Shown here: positions 1-6,714 of the stretch, in pieces
How the letters are laid out: each line of letters opens with the position of its first letter
How positions within the stretch are numbered: position 1 is the stretch's first letter
Assembly (NCBI GenBank): GCA_041739225.1
Contig: JBGSOG010000001.1
Span: 1-15,342 of the forward strand
Length of the DNA stretch: 15,342 nucleotides
Reading direction: 5' to 3'
From: BOKV01 sp041739225
Lineage (GTDB): Bacteria > Pseudomonadota > Alphaproteobacteria > Rhizobiales > Rhizobiaceae
Position numbers and translations under genes: made by a program
The notes under the pieces: model-generated
What the model was told of the DNA's origin: nothing
Database searches by the model: none
The model's input: the letters and a program-made list of their open reading frames with translations, nothing else

Positions 1-446
1 TCGGCGGTGCGGCGCACCTCGATGCGCACCAGATCAGCACCGCAAAGGCCCAGCGCCGCCAGTCCCGGGCCGTAAGGGCGGCCAGCTTCGGCCCTCGCCT
101 CGCGTTCGCTGATCCAGAAAATGCTGCCTTTTCCTGCGGCACGAAGCCCCAGCGCCATGGCAAAGACTGTTGCCGCTGCCGCATCCAGCACGCTCGCTGC
201 ACGCACCTCGTGCAATGCCCGCGCCGGAACCGGGGCACCTGTGGCCAGCATCGCGTCAATGCTGCCGATGCCAAGCGACAGCAGCGGTCCCTGCGCGCTG
301 CCGATCTTCGGCACCCGGTTTTCGATGCTTGCAATCTTGCCGCCCAGTTCGGCGAGCAGGCGGTTTTGCATCGGGTTTGCCAAGACAATATCCTTCCCGT
401 CGCGAGACATGCCCTTGAGGGCGCGCATCGCGTTCGTGGCAGCCAT
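1..446 (-). CDS. imuA: ImuA-like SOS mutagenesis protein, 5' part (runs off the left edge)
   Basis: The minus strand is open from an ATG at 446 to the window edge (about 148 residues, no stop). Seen: an N-terminal segment with LLAELGGKIASIE, then ALHEVRAAS, a hydrophobic helix VFAMALGLRAAG, GSIFWISER and RPYGPGLAALGL. This order (LHEV, helix, W-containing strand, YGPGL) is that of the ImuA family, RecA-like accessory proteins of the ImuA-ImuB-DnaE2 translesion mutasome. The SOS box 11 bases upstream supports the call. imuB and dnaE2 usually follow imuA, so they would lie left of the window. The start is uncertain: no good Shine-Dalgarno precedes 446, and in-frame ATGs at 410 and 371 are alternatives, made more attractive by the closeness of the LexA box. 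Family identity is fairly sure; the N-terminus is not. Confidence 0.8.
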   Translation of the reverse strand, partial: MAATNAMRALKGMSRDGKDIVLANPMQNRLLAELGGKIASIENRVPKIGSAQGPLLSLGIGSIDAMLATGAPVPARALHEVRAASVLDAAAATVFAMALGLRAAGKGSIFWISEREARAEAGRPYGPGLAALGLCGADLVRIEVRRTA

Positions 447-457
447 GCCGCCAAAAT

Positions 458-472
458 GTTCCTGTTATGTTC
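458..472 (-). promoter_or_regulatory. LexA SOS box, GTTC-N7-GTTC
   Basis: The plus strand reads GTTC CTGTTAT GTTC, which is GAAC-N7-GAAC towards imuA. It matches exactly the direct-repeat LexA operator known from alphaproteobacteria. It sits 11 bases before the first ATG of imuA, where LexA binding would block transcription. imuA-imuB-dnaE2 operons are standard LexA targets. The divergent metallopeptidase starts 143 bases away and is probably not controlled by it. Confidence 0.85.
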
Positions 473-615
473 CCACTGATTCCGCAAAGCCGAATGCGAG
501 TCAAGCGGAGTCTTGGCGCGGGGAGAAGAAATTATTCCTATTAACCTTGCGTGCTTGCGCCCTCTCGCAAATTCCGGCTTGCACCGCTATATGCACAGCA
601 AAGAGGTTCCACGAC

Positions 616-1047
616 ATGGCCAGCATCACCGACCCGGCACAATTGCGCTCCTGGCACGACCGGCTTTCACCGACCCTGTCCGATTTCGAGCGGCTGGCGG
701 CGGAGGCCTATCGTGCGCTGCCGCCGGAGTTTCTGGTGCTCACCGGCGAGGTGCTGATCCGCGTTGACGAGTTTCCGGAGGACGACGTTCTGGAAGATCT
801 CGCGATGGAAACGCCGTTCGACCTGCTCGGCCTGTTCGAGGGAAGCGGCATTGCCGAAAAATGGAACCCCGGCACCGGCGAGTGGCCGAACAGGATCACG
901 CTGTTCCGCCGGCCAATCCTCGATTACTGGGCGGAAAACGAGGAAACCCTGGGCGACATTGTCACCCACGTGTTGATCCATGAAATCGGCCACCATTTCG
1001 GCCTGTCGGACGACGACATGGAAGCAATCGAGGCGCAGGCCGGGTAG
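616..1047 (+). CDS. zincin-like metallopeptidase family protein (HExxH), full-length copy
   Basis: This 143-residue protein has HEIGHHFGLSDDD at residues 122-134, the HExxH zinc motif followed by the acidic G-x-SDDD tail typical of the short Zincin_1 (DUF1025-like) family. The family is normally 110-145 residues, so it is full length. The ATG at 616 has AGAGGT nine bases upstream; the frame stays open upstream to 121, but that extension lacks a Shine-Dalgarno and overlaps the imuA promoter. Cellular function is not established; a cytoplasmic metal-dependent hydrolase is the usual inference (no signal peptide seen). Its last 203 bp, from residue 77 through the stop, are repeated at 3377-3579 with two differences, both synonymous. 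The stop lies three bases before the stop of the convergent repeat-protein gene. Confidence 0.85.
   Translation: MASITDPAQLRSWHDRLSPTLSDFERLAAEAYRALPPEFLVLTGEVLIRVDEFPEDDVLEDLAMETPFDLLGLFEGSGIAEKWNPGTGEWPNRITLFRRPILDYWAENEETLGDIVTHVLIHEIGHHFGLSDDDMEAIEAQAG
845..1047 (+). repeat. 203-bp direct repeat, left copy (3' end of the metallopeptidase gene)
   Basis: Aligned by eye to 3377-3579 (offset 2532). The copies are identical except at 858 (A here, G in the other) and 960 (T here, C in the other). Identity starts abruptly at GCGGCATTGCCGA and ends exactly at the TAG stop. Both differences fall at third codon positions and are silent. Confidence 0.97.
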
Positions 1048-1050
1048 GGT

Positions 1051-3321
1051 TCAGACGCCCGGTTCGTCCCGGGTCAAAAGGCCAGTAAAGCCGGTGATCG
1101 ACAGTGCCACAAGAAAGGCTCCGATGAACTGCTCAACAACCGAAGCAATATAGAGCCAGTGTCCGGCGGGCCGCCAAAATCCTGCCATCCCAAGATCAAG
1201 CAATGGAATAAATTGGTCCAGAGAATAAAGCCACGGGTTGAAATCGGGGTATATGTAATGGCCTTGTTTAGCACCATTGGCTATATCGCCGAGCGCGATC
1301 GGGATGAAATGGTGCGCTTGTTCTCCGGTCCCCCATTCCCTCGAAGCCCAAGCATAAAGTGCGCCAAAAGCTATAATCAGCCCAGCACTCCAAAAAACCG
1401 TCTTCCACGGGTTGAAGCCGTAATCGGCAAGTAGCTCCAGTAACCAGTTCAGTGACCTTGAATGCAAGCGTGCCGAACTGTCCATCCGCTCGCGAACCCG
1501 GCGTTTAATGGCAATCATGCGAGCTTCCTTGCTATACCCTTGGGCGGCGAGCGTTCTTGCCAACTGCCGCCATGGTTGTGGGTCGAAACGCCCATCCAGT
1601 TCGCGAGAATGTTGGCCAAGCAGCCAGTTGCGTCGGCGTTCCCATATCGCAGGAATTGACGTGTCAGAATCAGCATCAAAGGGAGGCAAACCAAACAGCG
1701 CGCGCTTGAAGGTTCGAAATCTAGCCTCTGTGCGCTTAGCAGGCAGGCCGATAAAAAAATCAAACCATCGATACCTTGCAAGCACTTTGCTGTCGCCGTC
1801 ATCCTCACCGTCGGGATTCTCGAGAAACTCGTAAGTTGTACCACCCAAAACAATGTGGCTGATCTCGTGTTTTTTTCCAGCTTCATCCATCCAGAAGACC
1901 TCCTTCTCTGGATGCGCCCAGCCAGAAGCAAAATCCTCCAGCGTGCCAATGCGAGCGCGAGAAAGGTCGACGATACCATCCGGGACAGTTTCAGGCAGAA
2001 CAAAGCGGCCAATTCTGGTTTCGACAGCCGAAATAGCGTTCAGCCGATGCTTTTCATAAACACGGCGCGCAACGAGTTCCCTCGGTGGTTCCTCAATTGC
2101 ATGGGCTTCGCCAGCCACGTGAGCGACGATGATGGCATGACGAAAACCAATCTTTGCGCTTTCAGCCTTCAGCCCGTCCAATACAAGTGCACCAACTGCT
2201 CTGAACCCCTTTTCGGTAACAAGAGCGCCTTCAATGGTGGCACCGTCGAGCCGAATGGCGACGCCTGAGCATTTGGAAATAGTGGTGTCCGAAAACTCTA
2301 TGTGTTTGAAAATTGCACCGGCAAGATTTATCATACCATGCACTTTGCAACCATCCTGCATTAACCAGTCATTGGCACAAACCGACTGCGCCATGATCGC
2401 ATCATCACCGGGATTGCTGAAACATGCGCCCTTTGCGACAAACTGGCCCTCGATTCTTGCTTGCGAAATACTGAATCTGCCATCCACTTGAGATAGGTTC
2501 ATTAACCAGCTTTTTGCTGAAATGCCCTCCGCAAGGATCGCCCGATACCCGGAATTGCGGAACTTGGTGCCAACAGCGCTAAATTGGCCTTCAATCCGAG
2601 CATTTGCCAAGTGAACCGCACCGTCGATTTCAGCCCCGTCCATGAACCAAGCATTGGCAAAGATACCTTGCGCCATCACTGCGTCACCACCGGCATTGCG
2701 GAATTTTGCGCCAATCCCAATAAACTGAGATTTAATCCTCCCATCAGCAATGAAGAACTCTCCATCGACTTCGGCTTGTTCCATGAACCAAGAATCGACG
2801 CAGATGCCTTGAGCCATTACTGCTTTACCATGAGCATTCCGAATTTTTGCCCCATTTGCAATGAGCGGACCTTCGATCCGTGCATTTGTAATAATTAATT
2901 CTCCAACTACTTCGGCCATTTTCATGGACCAAAAGCCACGGCATTGGCACATCTGGGCGTCAATGCAGCCCGTAACTTTGCTGCTATCAAGCACCAAATC
3001 TCCGATCTTTCCGCGGAGGCAAATTCCAATCATCATGCAATTGTCAAGGTAAAGCGGCCAGTCAATGTCGATGCCGTTGAGAATGAGGTTCTCGTTAAAA
3101 ATTGCGCCGGACACGCGAACGCCGAAGGGCGTGACTGCCTCAGGTGTCAAGCAAAGTTTACGCAACAGTTGCGGGCGGATAATGCGATTTTTTTCTGACA
3201 GTTCAGTCAAATCAACAGATGAACCTTCCTTCGCGCTTTTGATGAGACGTAATTCGCCAGGATTGAGACGCACAAAACCAAGATTGTCCGCTTTTGCGGT
3301 CACTGCTTTGCTAGTTGACAT
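1051..3321 (-). CDS. membrane-anchored 47-residue-repeat (beta-helix-like) protein, function unknown
   Basis: This 756-residue protein starts at the ATG at 3321, with GGAGG eight bases upstream. Residues about 70-400 are a right-handed beta-helix-like region with short hydrophobic strands and phrases such as ARIEGQF, including four near-regular 47-residue units at 122-309. A mixed domain (about 410-580) with many charged residues follows. Residues 580-610 read FDPQPWRQLARTLAAQGYSKEA, a helical motif. Two hydrophobic segments lie at about 641-658 and 723-749, joined by a loop with SLDQFIPLLDLG and FWRPAG. This architecture resembles proteins sometimes labelled 'membrane-associated oxidoreductase' in actinobacteria and rhizobia. 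No nucleotide- or cofactor-binding motif is visible, and no TVGYG-type channel filter, so neither oxidoreductase nor ion channel is supported. The large N-terminal part is probably cytoplasmic. AT-rich codon use and the flanking duplication suggest recent acquisition. Confidence 0.85.
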   Translation of the reverse strand: MSTSKAVTAKADNLGFVRLNPGELRLIKSAKEGSSVDLTELSEKNRIIRPQLLRKLCLTPEAVTPFGVRVSGAIFNENLILNGIDIDWPLYLDNCMMIGICLRGKIGDLVLDSSKVTGCIDAQMCQCRGFWSMKMAEVVGELIITNARIEGPLIANGAKIRNAHGKAVMAQGICVDSWFMEQAEVDGEFFIADGRIKSQFIGIGAKFRNAGGDAVMAQGIFANAWFMDGAEIDGAVHLANARIEGQFSAVGTKFRNSGYRAILAEGISAKSWLMNLSQVDGRFSISQARIEGQFVAKGACFSNPGDDAIMAQSVCANDWLMQDGCKVHGMINLAGAIFKHIEFSDTTISKCSGVAIRLDGATIEGALVTEKGFRAVGALVLDGLKAESAKIGFRHAIIVAHVAGEAHAIEEPPRELVARRVYEKHRLNAISAVETRIGRFVLPETVPDGIVDLSRARIGTLEDFASGWAHPEKEVFWMDEAGKKHEISHIVLGGTTYEFLENPDGEDDGDSKVLARYRWFDFFIGLPAKRTEARFRTFKRALFGLPPFDADSDTSIPAIWERRRNWLLGQHSRELDGRFDPQPWRQLARTLAAQGYSKEARMIAIKRRVRERMDSSARLHSRSLNWLLELLADYGFNPWKTVFWSAGLIIAFGALYAWASREWGTGEQAHHFIPIALGDIANGAKQGHYIYPDFNPWLYSLDQFIPLLDLGMAGFWRPAGHWLYIASVVEQFIGAFLVALSITGFTGLLTRDEPGV
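2395..2958 (-). repeat. four tandem 47-codon (141-bp) repeat units inside the membrane protein gene
   Basis: Units are residues 122-168, 169-215, 216-262 and 263-309. Shared positions include W at unit position 10, M at 12, G at 19, an (A/G)RI(E/K) motif, then G(A/T)K(F/I)RN or GACFSN. Three unit starts read MAQGI, MAQGI and LAEGI. A fifth, decayed unit starts at residue 310 (MAQSV). The exact 47-residue spacing with sequence divergence points to internal duplication of a multi-rung beta-helix block, not recent slippage. Confidence 0.85.
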
Positions 3322-3345
3322 AATGCTAACCTCCAACTGCAACCC

Positions 3346-3374
3346 ATGATGGCAGTGGCTATCCAGATTCGCAA
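3346..3374 (-). promoter_or_regulatory. weak candidate sigma70-type promoter for the repeat-protein gene
   Basis: On the minus strand TTGCGA (3374-3369) and CATCAT (3351-3346) are separated by 17 bases. Each matches four of six consensus bases. It sits just inside the right edge of the insert, so the inserted gene may bring its own promoter. Two 4/6 boxes can occur by chance. Confidence 0.25.
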
Positions 3375-3376
3375 GC

Positions 3377-3579
3377 GCGGCATTGCCGAGAAATGGAACC
3401 CCGGCACCGGCGAGTGGCCGAACAGGATCACGCTGTTCCGCCGGCCAATCCTCGATTACTGGGCGGAAAACGAGGAAACCCTGGGCGACATCGTCACCCA
3501 CGTGTTGATCCATGAAATCGGCCACCATTTCGGCCTGTCGGACGACGACATGGAAGCAATCGAGGCGCAGGCCGGGTAG
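3377..3579 (+). pseudogene. displaced 3' end of the metallopeptidase gene (right copy of the 203-bp repeat)
   Basis: It encodes the last 66-67 codons of the metallopeptidase, including the complete HEIGHH motif and the stop, but lacks the first 76 codons. Upstream sequence happens to keep the frame open to an ATG at 3346 (77 codons, beginning MMAVAIQIRKRG). No Shine-Dalgarno precedes that ATG, and those first residues come from the insert. It is best read as the original gene end left behind by the insertion. It still faces the DUF1737 gene, as the intact gene presumably once did. Translation of the stub is possible but unsupported. Confidence 0.85.
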
Positions 3580-3606
3580 AGGGCCTCCTGATTGCACGAA
3601 TTGCTC

Positions 3607-3813
3607 TCAGTATTCTCCCAGCTTGCGCGCCAGGTCGTAAGGTTCACCGGTTTCCTTGATCACCGCCTGGCCGCACTTCATCGCGCCCGCTGCGGCGTCG
3701 AACGCGTGGGTCGGGCCGCCATGCAGCAGCCAGCCCTCGCTCAGTGCCTTGGAAACCTTGTGGCAAAAGCTGGAATCATCGGGGCCGGTCAAAAAACGGT
3801 AGATCGTTGCCAT
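3607..3813 (-). CDS. DUF1737 domain protein
   Basis: This 68-residue protein begins MATIYRFLTGPDDSSFCHKV and continues with ALSEGWLLHGGPTHAFDA and MKCGQAVIKE. This is the DUF1737 pattern: a Y-x-(F/V)-L-T-G start, a G-W-x-L-x-G-G-P centre and a Q-A-(V/I) end. The family covers most of such small cytoplasmic proteins and its function is unknown. An AGAGGT Shine-Dalgarno lies eight bases before the ATG at 3813. It is followed by 27 bases and then the displaced metallopeptidase end on the other strand. It may share a transcript with the upstream lyase gene (63-base gap), but nothing links them functionally. Confidence 0.85.
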   Translation of the reverse strand: MATIYRFLTGPDDSSFCHKVSKALSEGWLLHGGPTHAFDAAAGAMKCGQAVIKETGEPYDLARKLGEY

Positions 3814-3876
3814 TTTAACCTCTGGTTAGGGTGAAAGAAGCGTATGCGCATTTGCCTGAATTTTAATTCGCCTGCG

Positions 3877-4737
3877 TTACAATCCGCACATTCGTTCGTA
3901 TTCCAGCAGGTCACGGGCGGCATCCAGATGCAGGCGCTCAACCATCTCGCCGTCCATTCCGACCACGCCCGAAAATTGATTTGCCGGCAAATCAAAAACC
4001 GCGACTATTCTGCGGGCGCGCTCCAGTTCCAGCTTTGACGGTGAAAAAGCCAAGTTGGCAAGCGCAATTTGCGAAGGATGGATCAGTGTCTTGCCATCAA
4101 ACCCCAAACTGGCGGCTTGTGCGCATTCAGCGGCAAAACCGTCAGGGTCCGAAAAGTCGTTGAACACGCCATCGAGAACCGCCAGCCGCGCCGAGCGGGC
4201 GGCAGCAACAACCGACATGAACCACGGGATGAAGGCTGCGCGGCCGGGCATCATGGGAACTGCAGTGGCCCGGGACAGGTCATTGGGGCCGATGACGAGG
4301 CAGGAAAGTCCGGCTTCTTGCGCAACCGAAACAATCTCCCGAAGGTTCATGAGCGCGGCTGGCGTTTCGATCATCGCCCAAAGTGCCGGTGGAACCGGCG
4401 GCAACAAGGCGGCAACCTTGAGCAGGACCGAAGCTGATTCCAGCTTGGGCAACAAGACGGCATCGGGGGCCAGCGCTGTTGCGGCAGCAAGATCGGCATC
4501 AAACGAAGGTGATCCGAAGGCAGACACCCGCACCACGCATTCGCGATCCGGACTTTTGACATAAACCGACAGATTGGCCCTTGCCGCATCGGCCTGCTGC
4601 CGTCCGACCGAATCTTCAAGATCAAGGATCACGCTGTCGCAGCCAAGGCCCGGCGCCTTCTCCAGCGCACGCCGGTTCGCAGCCGGAACAAACAAGACGG
4701 AGCGGCGCGCACGCCAATGAACCGATCGAAACACCAT
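3877..4737 (-). CDS. CitE-like HpcH/HpaI aldolase / citrate lyase beta-subunit family protein
   Basis: This 286-residue protein begins with RRSVLFVPAANRRALEKA, then CDSVILDLEDSV (31-44), the standard opening of CitE-like lyases. Later come VLLPKLES, AMIETPAAL with Glu124 and VIGPNDLSRA with Asp153 (the expected Mg2+ ligands), and GFDGKTLIHPSQI, the family's C-terminal signature. Members cleave or form C-C or thioester bonds in acyl-CoA substrates (citramalyl-CoA, malyl-CoA, citryl-CoA). The exact substrate cannot be read here. Length matches the stand-alone CitE-like group, and no citrate lyase alpha or gamma subunit is nearby, so classical citrate lyase is unlikely. The ATG at 4737 is chosen over a TTG at 4752; neither has a strong Shine-Dalgarno. 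It is transcribed divergently from the FAD oxidoreductase gene, with 63 bases between the starts. Confidence 0.85.
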   Translation of the reverse strand: MVFRSVHWRARRSVLFVPAANRRALEKAPGLGCDSVILDLEDSVGRQQADAARANLSVYVKSPDRECVVRVSAFGSPSFDADLAAATALAPDAVLLPKLESASVLLKVAALLPPVPPALWAMIETPAALMNLREIVSVAQEAGLSCLVIGPNDLSRATAVPMMPGRAAFIPWFMSVVAAARSARLAVLDGVFNDFSDPDGFAAECAQAASLGFDGKTLIHPSQIALANLAFSPSKLELERARRIVAVFDLPANQFSGVVGMDGEMVERLHLDAARDLLEYERMCGL

Positions 4738-4800
4738 GACGCACCGAACCAAATCCGCAGTGCGCTTGCAAGGGGCGACAAAGCGGCTAATTTCCGCGGC

Positions 4801-5979
4801 ATGGAATCAACAATCTCACGACAATTCGACATAGCCATCACCGGTGGCGCGATCATGGGTGCAGCAACCGCGTATTTTTTGCGGGCGCAAGGCTTTGACG
4901 GCAGCATTGCCGTTATCGAGCGCGATACCGGTTTTGCCCACAGCGCCACTGCGCTGTCAGCGGCGGGCATCCGCCAGCAGTTTTCGATTGCACAAAACAT
5001 TCAGCTGTCGCGCGCTTCGCTGGATTTTTACCGTGGTTTTGAGGCTCTTACCGGCATTTCAGCCGGGTTTCGCCAACAGGGCTATCTGCTGCTGGCGCCG
5101 CCATCCGGGCTGGCAGTGCTGAAACAGAACCACGCGATACAACTGGCTGAGGGCGCCGATATTGTGCTCGAATCGCCGAAAGCGCTGCGCCAACGCCATC
5201 CCTGGCTGGATACCGGGGGAATCGCAGCGGGAACAACCGGGTTGTCCGGTGAAGGCTGGTTTGATCCGTGGAGTGTGCTGGGGGGCCTGCGCAAGCTCAA
5301 CCGTGAAAACGGCACGGTGGAAATTCGTGGCGAAGTTTGTGGCATCAAGCAAAAAAACGGAGCTGCCCACGCCTTGCACCTGGCGGACGGGCAAATCATT
5401 GAATGCGCCAAAGTGGTCATCGCCGCAGGTCCCGCGTCGGGCAAGGTAGCTGAACTGGCAGGGCTATATTTGCCGGTGGAACCACGAAAGCGCACGGTCT
5501 TTCGGTTCAAATGCCCCAATCCGCCGCAAACCATGCCGTTGACCGTTGACATTTCAGGCATCTGGGTGCGGCCGGAGGGCGAGGGCTTCATTGCCGGCAT
5601 GTCGCCGCCGCCGGATCAGGACGGACCTGCAGACCCGGCTGATTTCGAGCCGGACCATCATTTGTTCGAGGAGCAGATGTGGCCGGTGCTGGCCGCGCGC
5701 ATCCCGGCCTTTGAACAATTGCGGGTCGAAGGCGCATGGGCCGGGCATTATGACTACAATACACTCGACCAAAACGCGGTGATCGGGGCGTTTGACGAAA
5801 TCGAGGGTCTTTATTGCATCACCGGCTTTTCCGGGCACGGGGTGCAACAGGCGCCGGGCGCCGCGCGGGCACTGGCCGAATTGATGGTGCAGGGGCGATA
5901 CACCACAATTGACTGCTCGGCGTTTTCGCCAAAGCGGCTGGCAACCGGCCAGCGATTTGCTGAACGCAACATCATCTGA
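4801..5979 (+). CDS. FAD-dependent oxidoreductase, D-amino acid oxidase (DAO) family
   Basis: This 392-residue protein has the N-terminal dinucleotide fold DIAITGGAIMGAATAYFLRA (10-29), a variant of the GxGxxG Rossmann motif, followed by the strand and acidic residue IAVIERD (36-42). The middle contains QQGYLLLA and GWFDPWSVLGGL. The C-terminus has GLYCITGFSGHGVQQAPGAA, typical of the DAO / sarcosine and glycine oxidase group that oxidises amines or amino acids with FAD. Length is typical. The substrate is not readable. ATG 4801 is preferred because family similarity starts right there; an in-frame ATG at 4717 would overlap the divergent lyase gene. Neither start has a clear Shine-Dalgarno. 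The divergent CitE-like gene may belong to the same catabolic pathway (inference). Confidence 0.85.
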   Translation: MESTISRQFDIAITGGAIMGAATAYFLRAQGFDGSIAVIERDTGFAHSATALSAAGIRQQFSIAQNIQLSRASLDFYRGFEALTGISAGFRQQGYLLLAPPSGLAVLKQNHAIQLAEGADIVLESPKALRQRHPWLDTGGIAAGTTGLSGEGWFDPWSVLGGLRKLNRENGTVEIRGEVCGIKQKNGAAHALHLADGQIIECAKVVIAAGPASGKVAELAGLYLPVEPRKRTVFRFKCPNPPQTMPLTVDISGIWVRPEGEGFIAGMSPPPDQDGPADPADFEPDHHLFEEQMWPVLAARIPAFEQLRVEGAWAGHYDYNTLDQNAVIGAFDEIEGLYCITGFSGHGVQQAPGAARALAELMVQGRYTTIDCSAFSPKRLATGQRFAERNII

Positions 5980-6091
5980 AAAGCGATTGAACAGCGGACA
6001 AGGGGCGTGGCATTTCGCGGCAAGGCCCCTCGACCGACAGGATTGATTGGTGTAATTGCGCTGACAAATCCGCCAGCCGGGAAATCGTTTC

Positions 6092-6697
6092 ATGCTCAAA
6101 TTCACGACCCTCACCTCGGTCGCCGCACCGTTGCCGATCATCAATGTCGACACCGACATGATCATCCCGAAGGATTACCTCAAAACCATCCGGCGCACCG
6201 GGCTTGGCACCGGCTTGTTTGCCGAAATGCGTTACGATGAAAAAGGCGCGGAAAATCCGGAATTCGTGCTCAACCAGCCACAATACCGCAAGGCCAACAT
6301 TCTGGTGGCCGGCGATAATTTCGGTTGTGGCTCAAGCCGCGAACATGCGCCTTGGGCGCTGCTGGATTTCGGCATCCGCTGTGTCATTTCAACGAGCTTT
6401 GCCGACATTTTCTACAACAATTGCTTCAAGAACGGCATTCTTCCGGTTGTTGTCAGCCAGGACGATCTCGACAAGCTGATGGACGACGCAAAGCGCGGAG
6501 CCAATGCAACGCTGACCGTTGATCTGGAAAGCCAGACCATCAAGGGTCCGGACGGCGGTACCGTGCATTTCGACATCGACGAGGGGCGCAAGCACCGGCT
6601 GCTCAATGGCATTGATGACATTGGCGAGACCTTGCTGAAAGGTCCGCAAATTGACGCTTTTGAAAAGCAGCTGGCTGCCAGCCGTCCGTGGATCTGA
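6092..6697 (+). CDS. leuD: 3-isopropylmalate dehydratase small subunit
   Basis: This 201-residue protein has VNVDTD-like INVDTDMIIPKDYLKTI near residues 18-34, then the swivel-domain signature GDNFGCGSSREHAPWALLDF and SFADIFYNNCFKNGILPV. These are diagnostic for bacterial LeuD of the 200-residue class. With LeuC it isomerises 2-isopropylmalate to 3-isopropylmalate. LeuC carries the Fe-S cluster and is not in this window, as is common in rhizobia, where leuC and leuD are separated. The ATG at 6092 starts MLKFTTLTSVAAPLPI, matching the family N-terminus. A GGGAAA-like Shine-Dalgarno lies about ten bases upstream. A 112-base gap separates it from the oxidoreductase gene, so it may have its own promoter. 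It is followed after 17 bases by the DUF2798 gene. Confidence 0.96.
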   Translation: MLKFTTLTSVAAPLPIINVDTDMIIPKDYLKTIRRTGLGTGLFAEMRYDEKGAENPEFVLNQPQYRKANILVAGDNFGCGSSREHAPWALLDFGIRCVISTSFADIFYNNCFKNGILPVVVSQDDLDKLMDDAKRGANATLTVDLESQTIKGPDGGTVHFDIDEGRKHRLLNGIDDIGETLLKGPQIDAFEKQLAASRPWI

Positions 6698-6714
6698 GGA
6701 AAGAACAATCAATC

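Larger units (their letters stand above)
1048..3376. mobile_element. 2.3-kb inserted segment carrying one gene, bounded by 203-bp direct repeats
   Basis: The segment separates the full metallopeptidase gene from a displaced copy of its 3' end. It is visibly AT-richer than its flanks: a hand count gives 24 G+C of 60 at 2281-2340, against 41 of 60 at 661-720. It contains one minus-strand gene filling almost all of it and its presumed upstream signals. No transposase, integrase, terminal inverted repeat or short target-site duplication is visible. The geometry fits single-crossover integration of a circular molecule (or incoming DNA) that carried the 3' end of the host gene, leaving an intact hybrid gene on one side and a stub on the other. 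Calling it mobile is inference; the duplication is observed. Confidence 0.6.

Noticed and set aside
121..615. 165-residue N-terminal extension of the metallopeptidase frame
   Set aside because: It is antisense to imuA and crosses the SOS box. ATG 616 has a Shine-Dalgarno and gives the normal family length.
2395..2958. CRISPR-like regular repeats
   Set aside because: The 141-bp periodicity is a protein-coding repeat in an open frame; there are no short identical repeats with unique spacers anywhere in the window.
845..3579. Polymorphic-toxin style arrangement with displaced C-terminal tip
   Set aside because: Both C-terminal copies are the same sequence, the host gene is a small zincin with no delivery domain, and no immunity gene lies between.
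3322..3597. 92-residue upstream extension of the repeat-protein frame on the minus strand
   Set aside because: The extension is the antisense of the duplicated metallopeptidase end, while ATG 3321 has a strong GGAGG at proper spacing.
6001..6030. AGGGGC / GCCCCT inverted repeat upstream of leuD
   Set aside because: The stem is six base pairs with an 18-base loop and no U-run. No leader peptide rich in leucine codons was seen, so neither terminator nor attenuator is supported.
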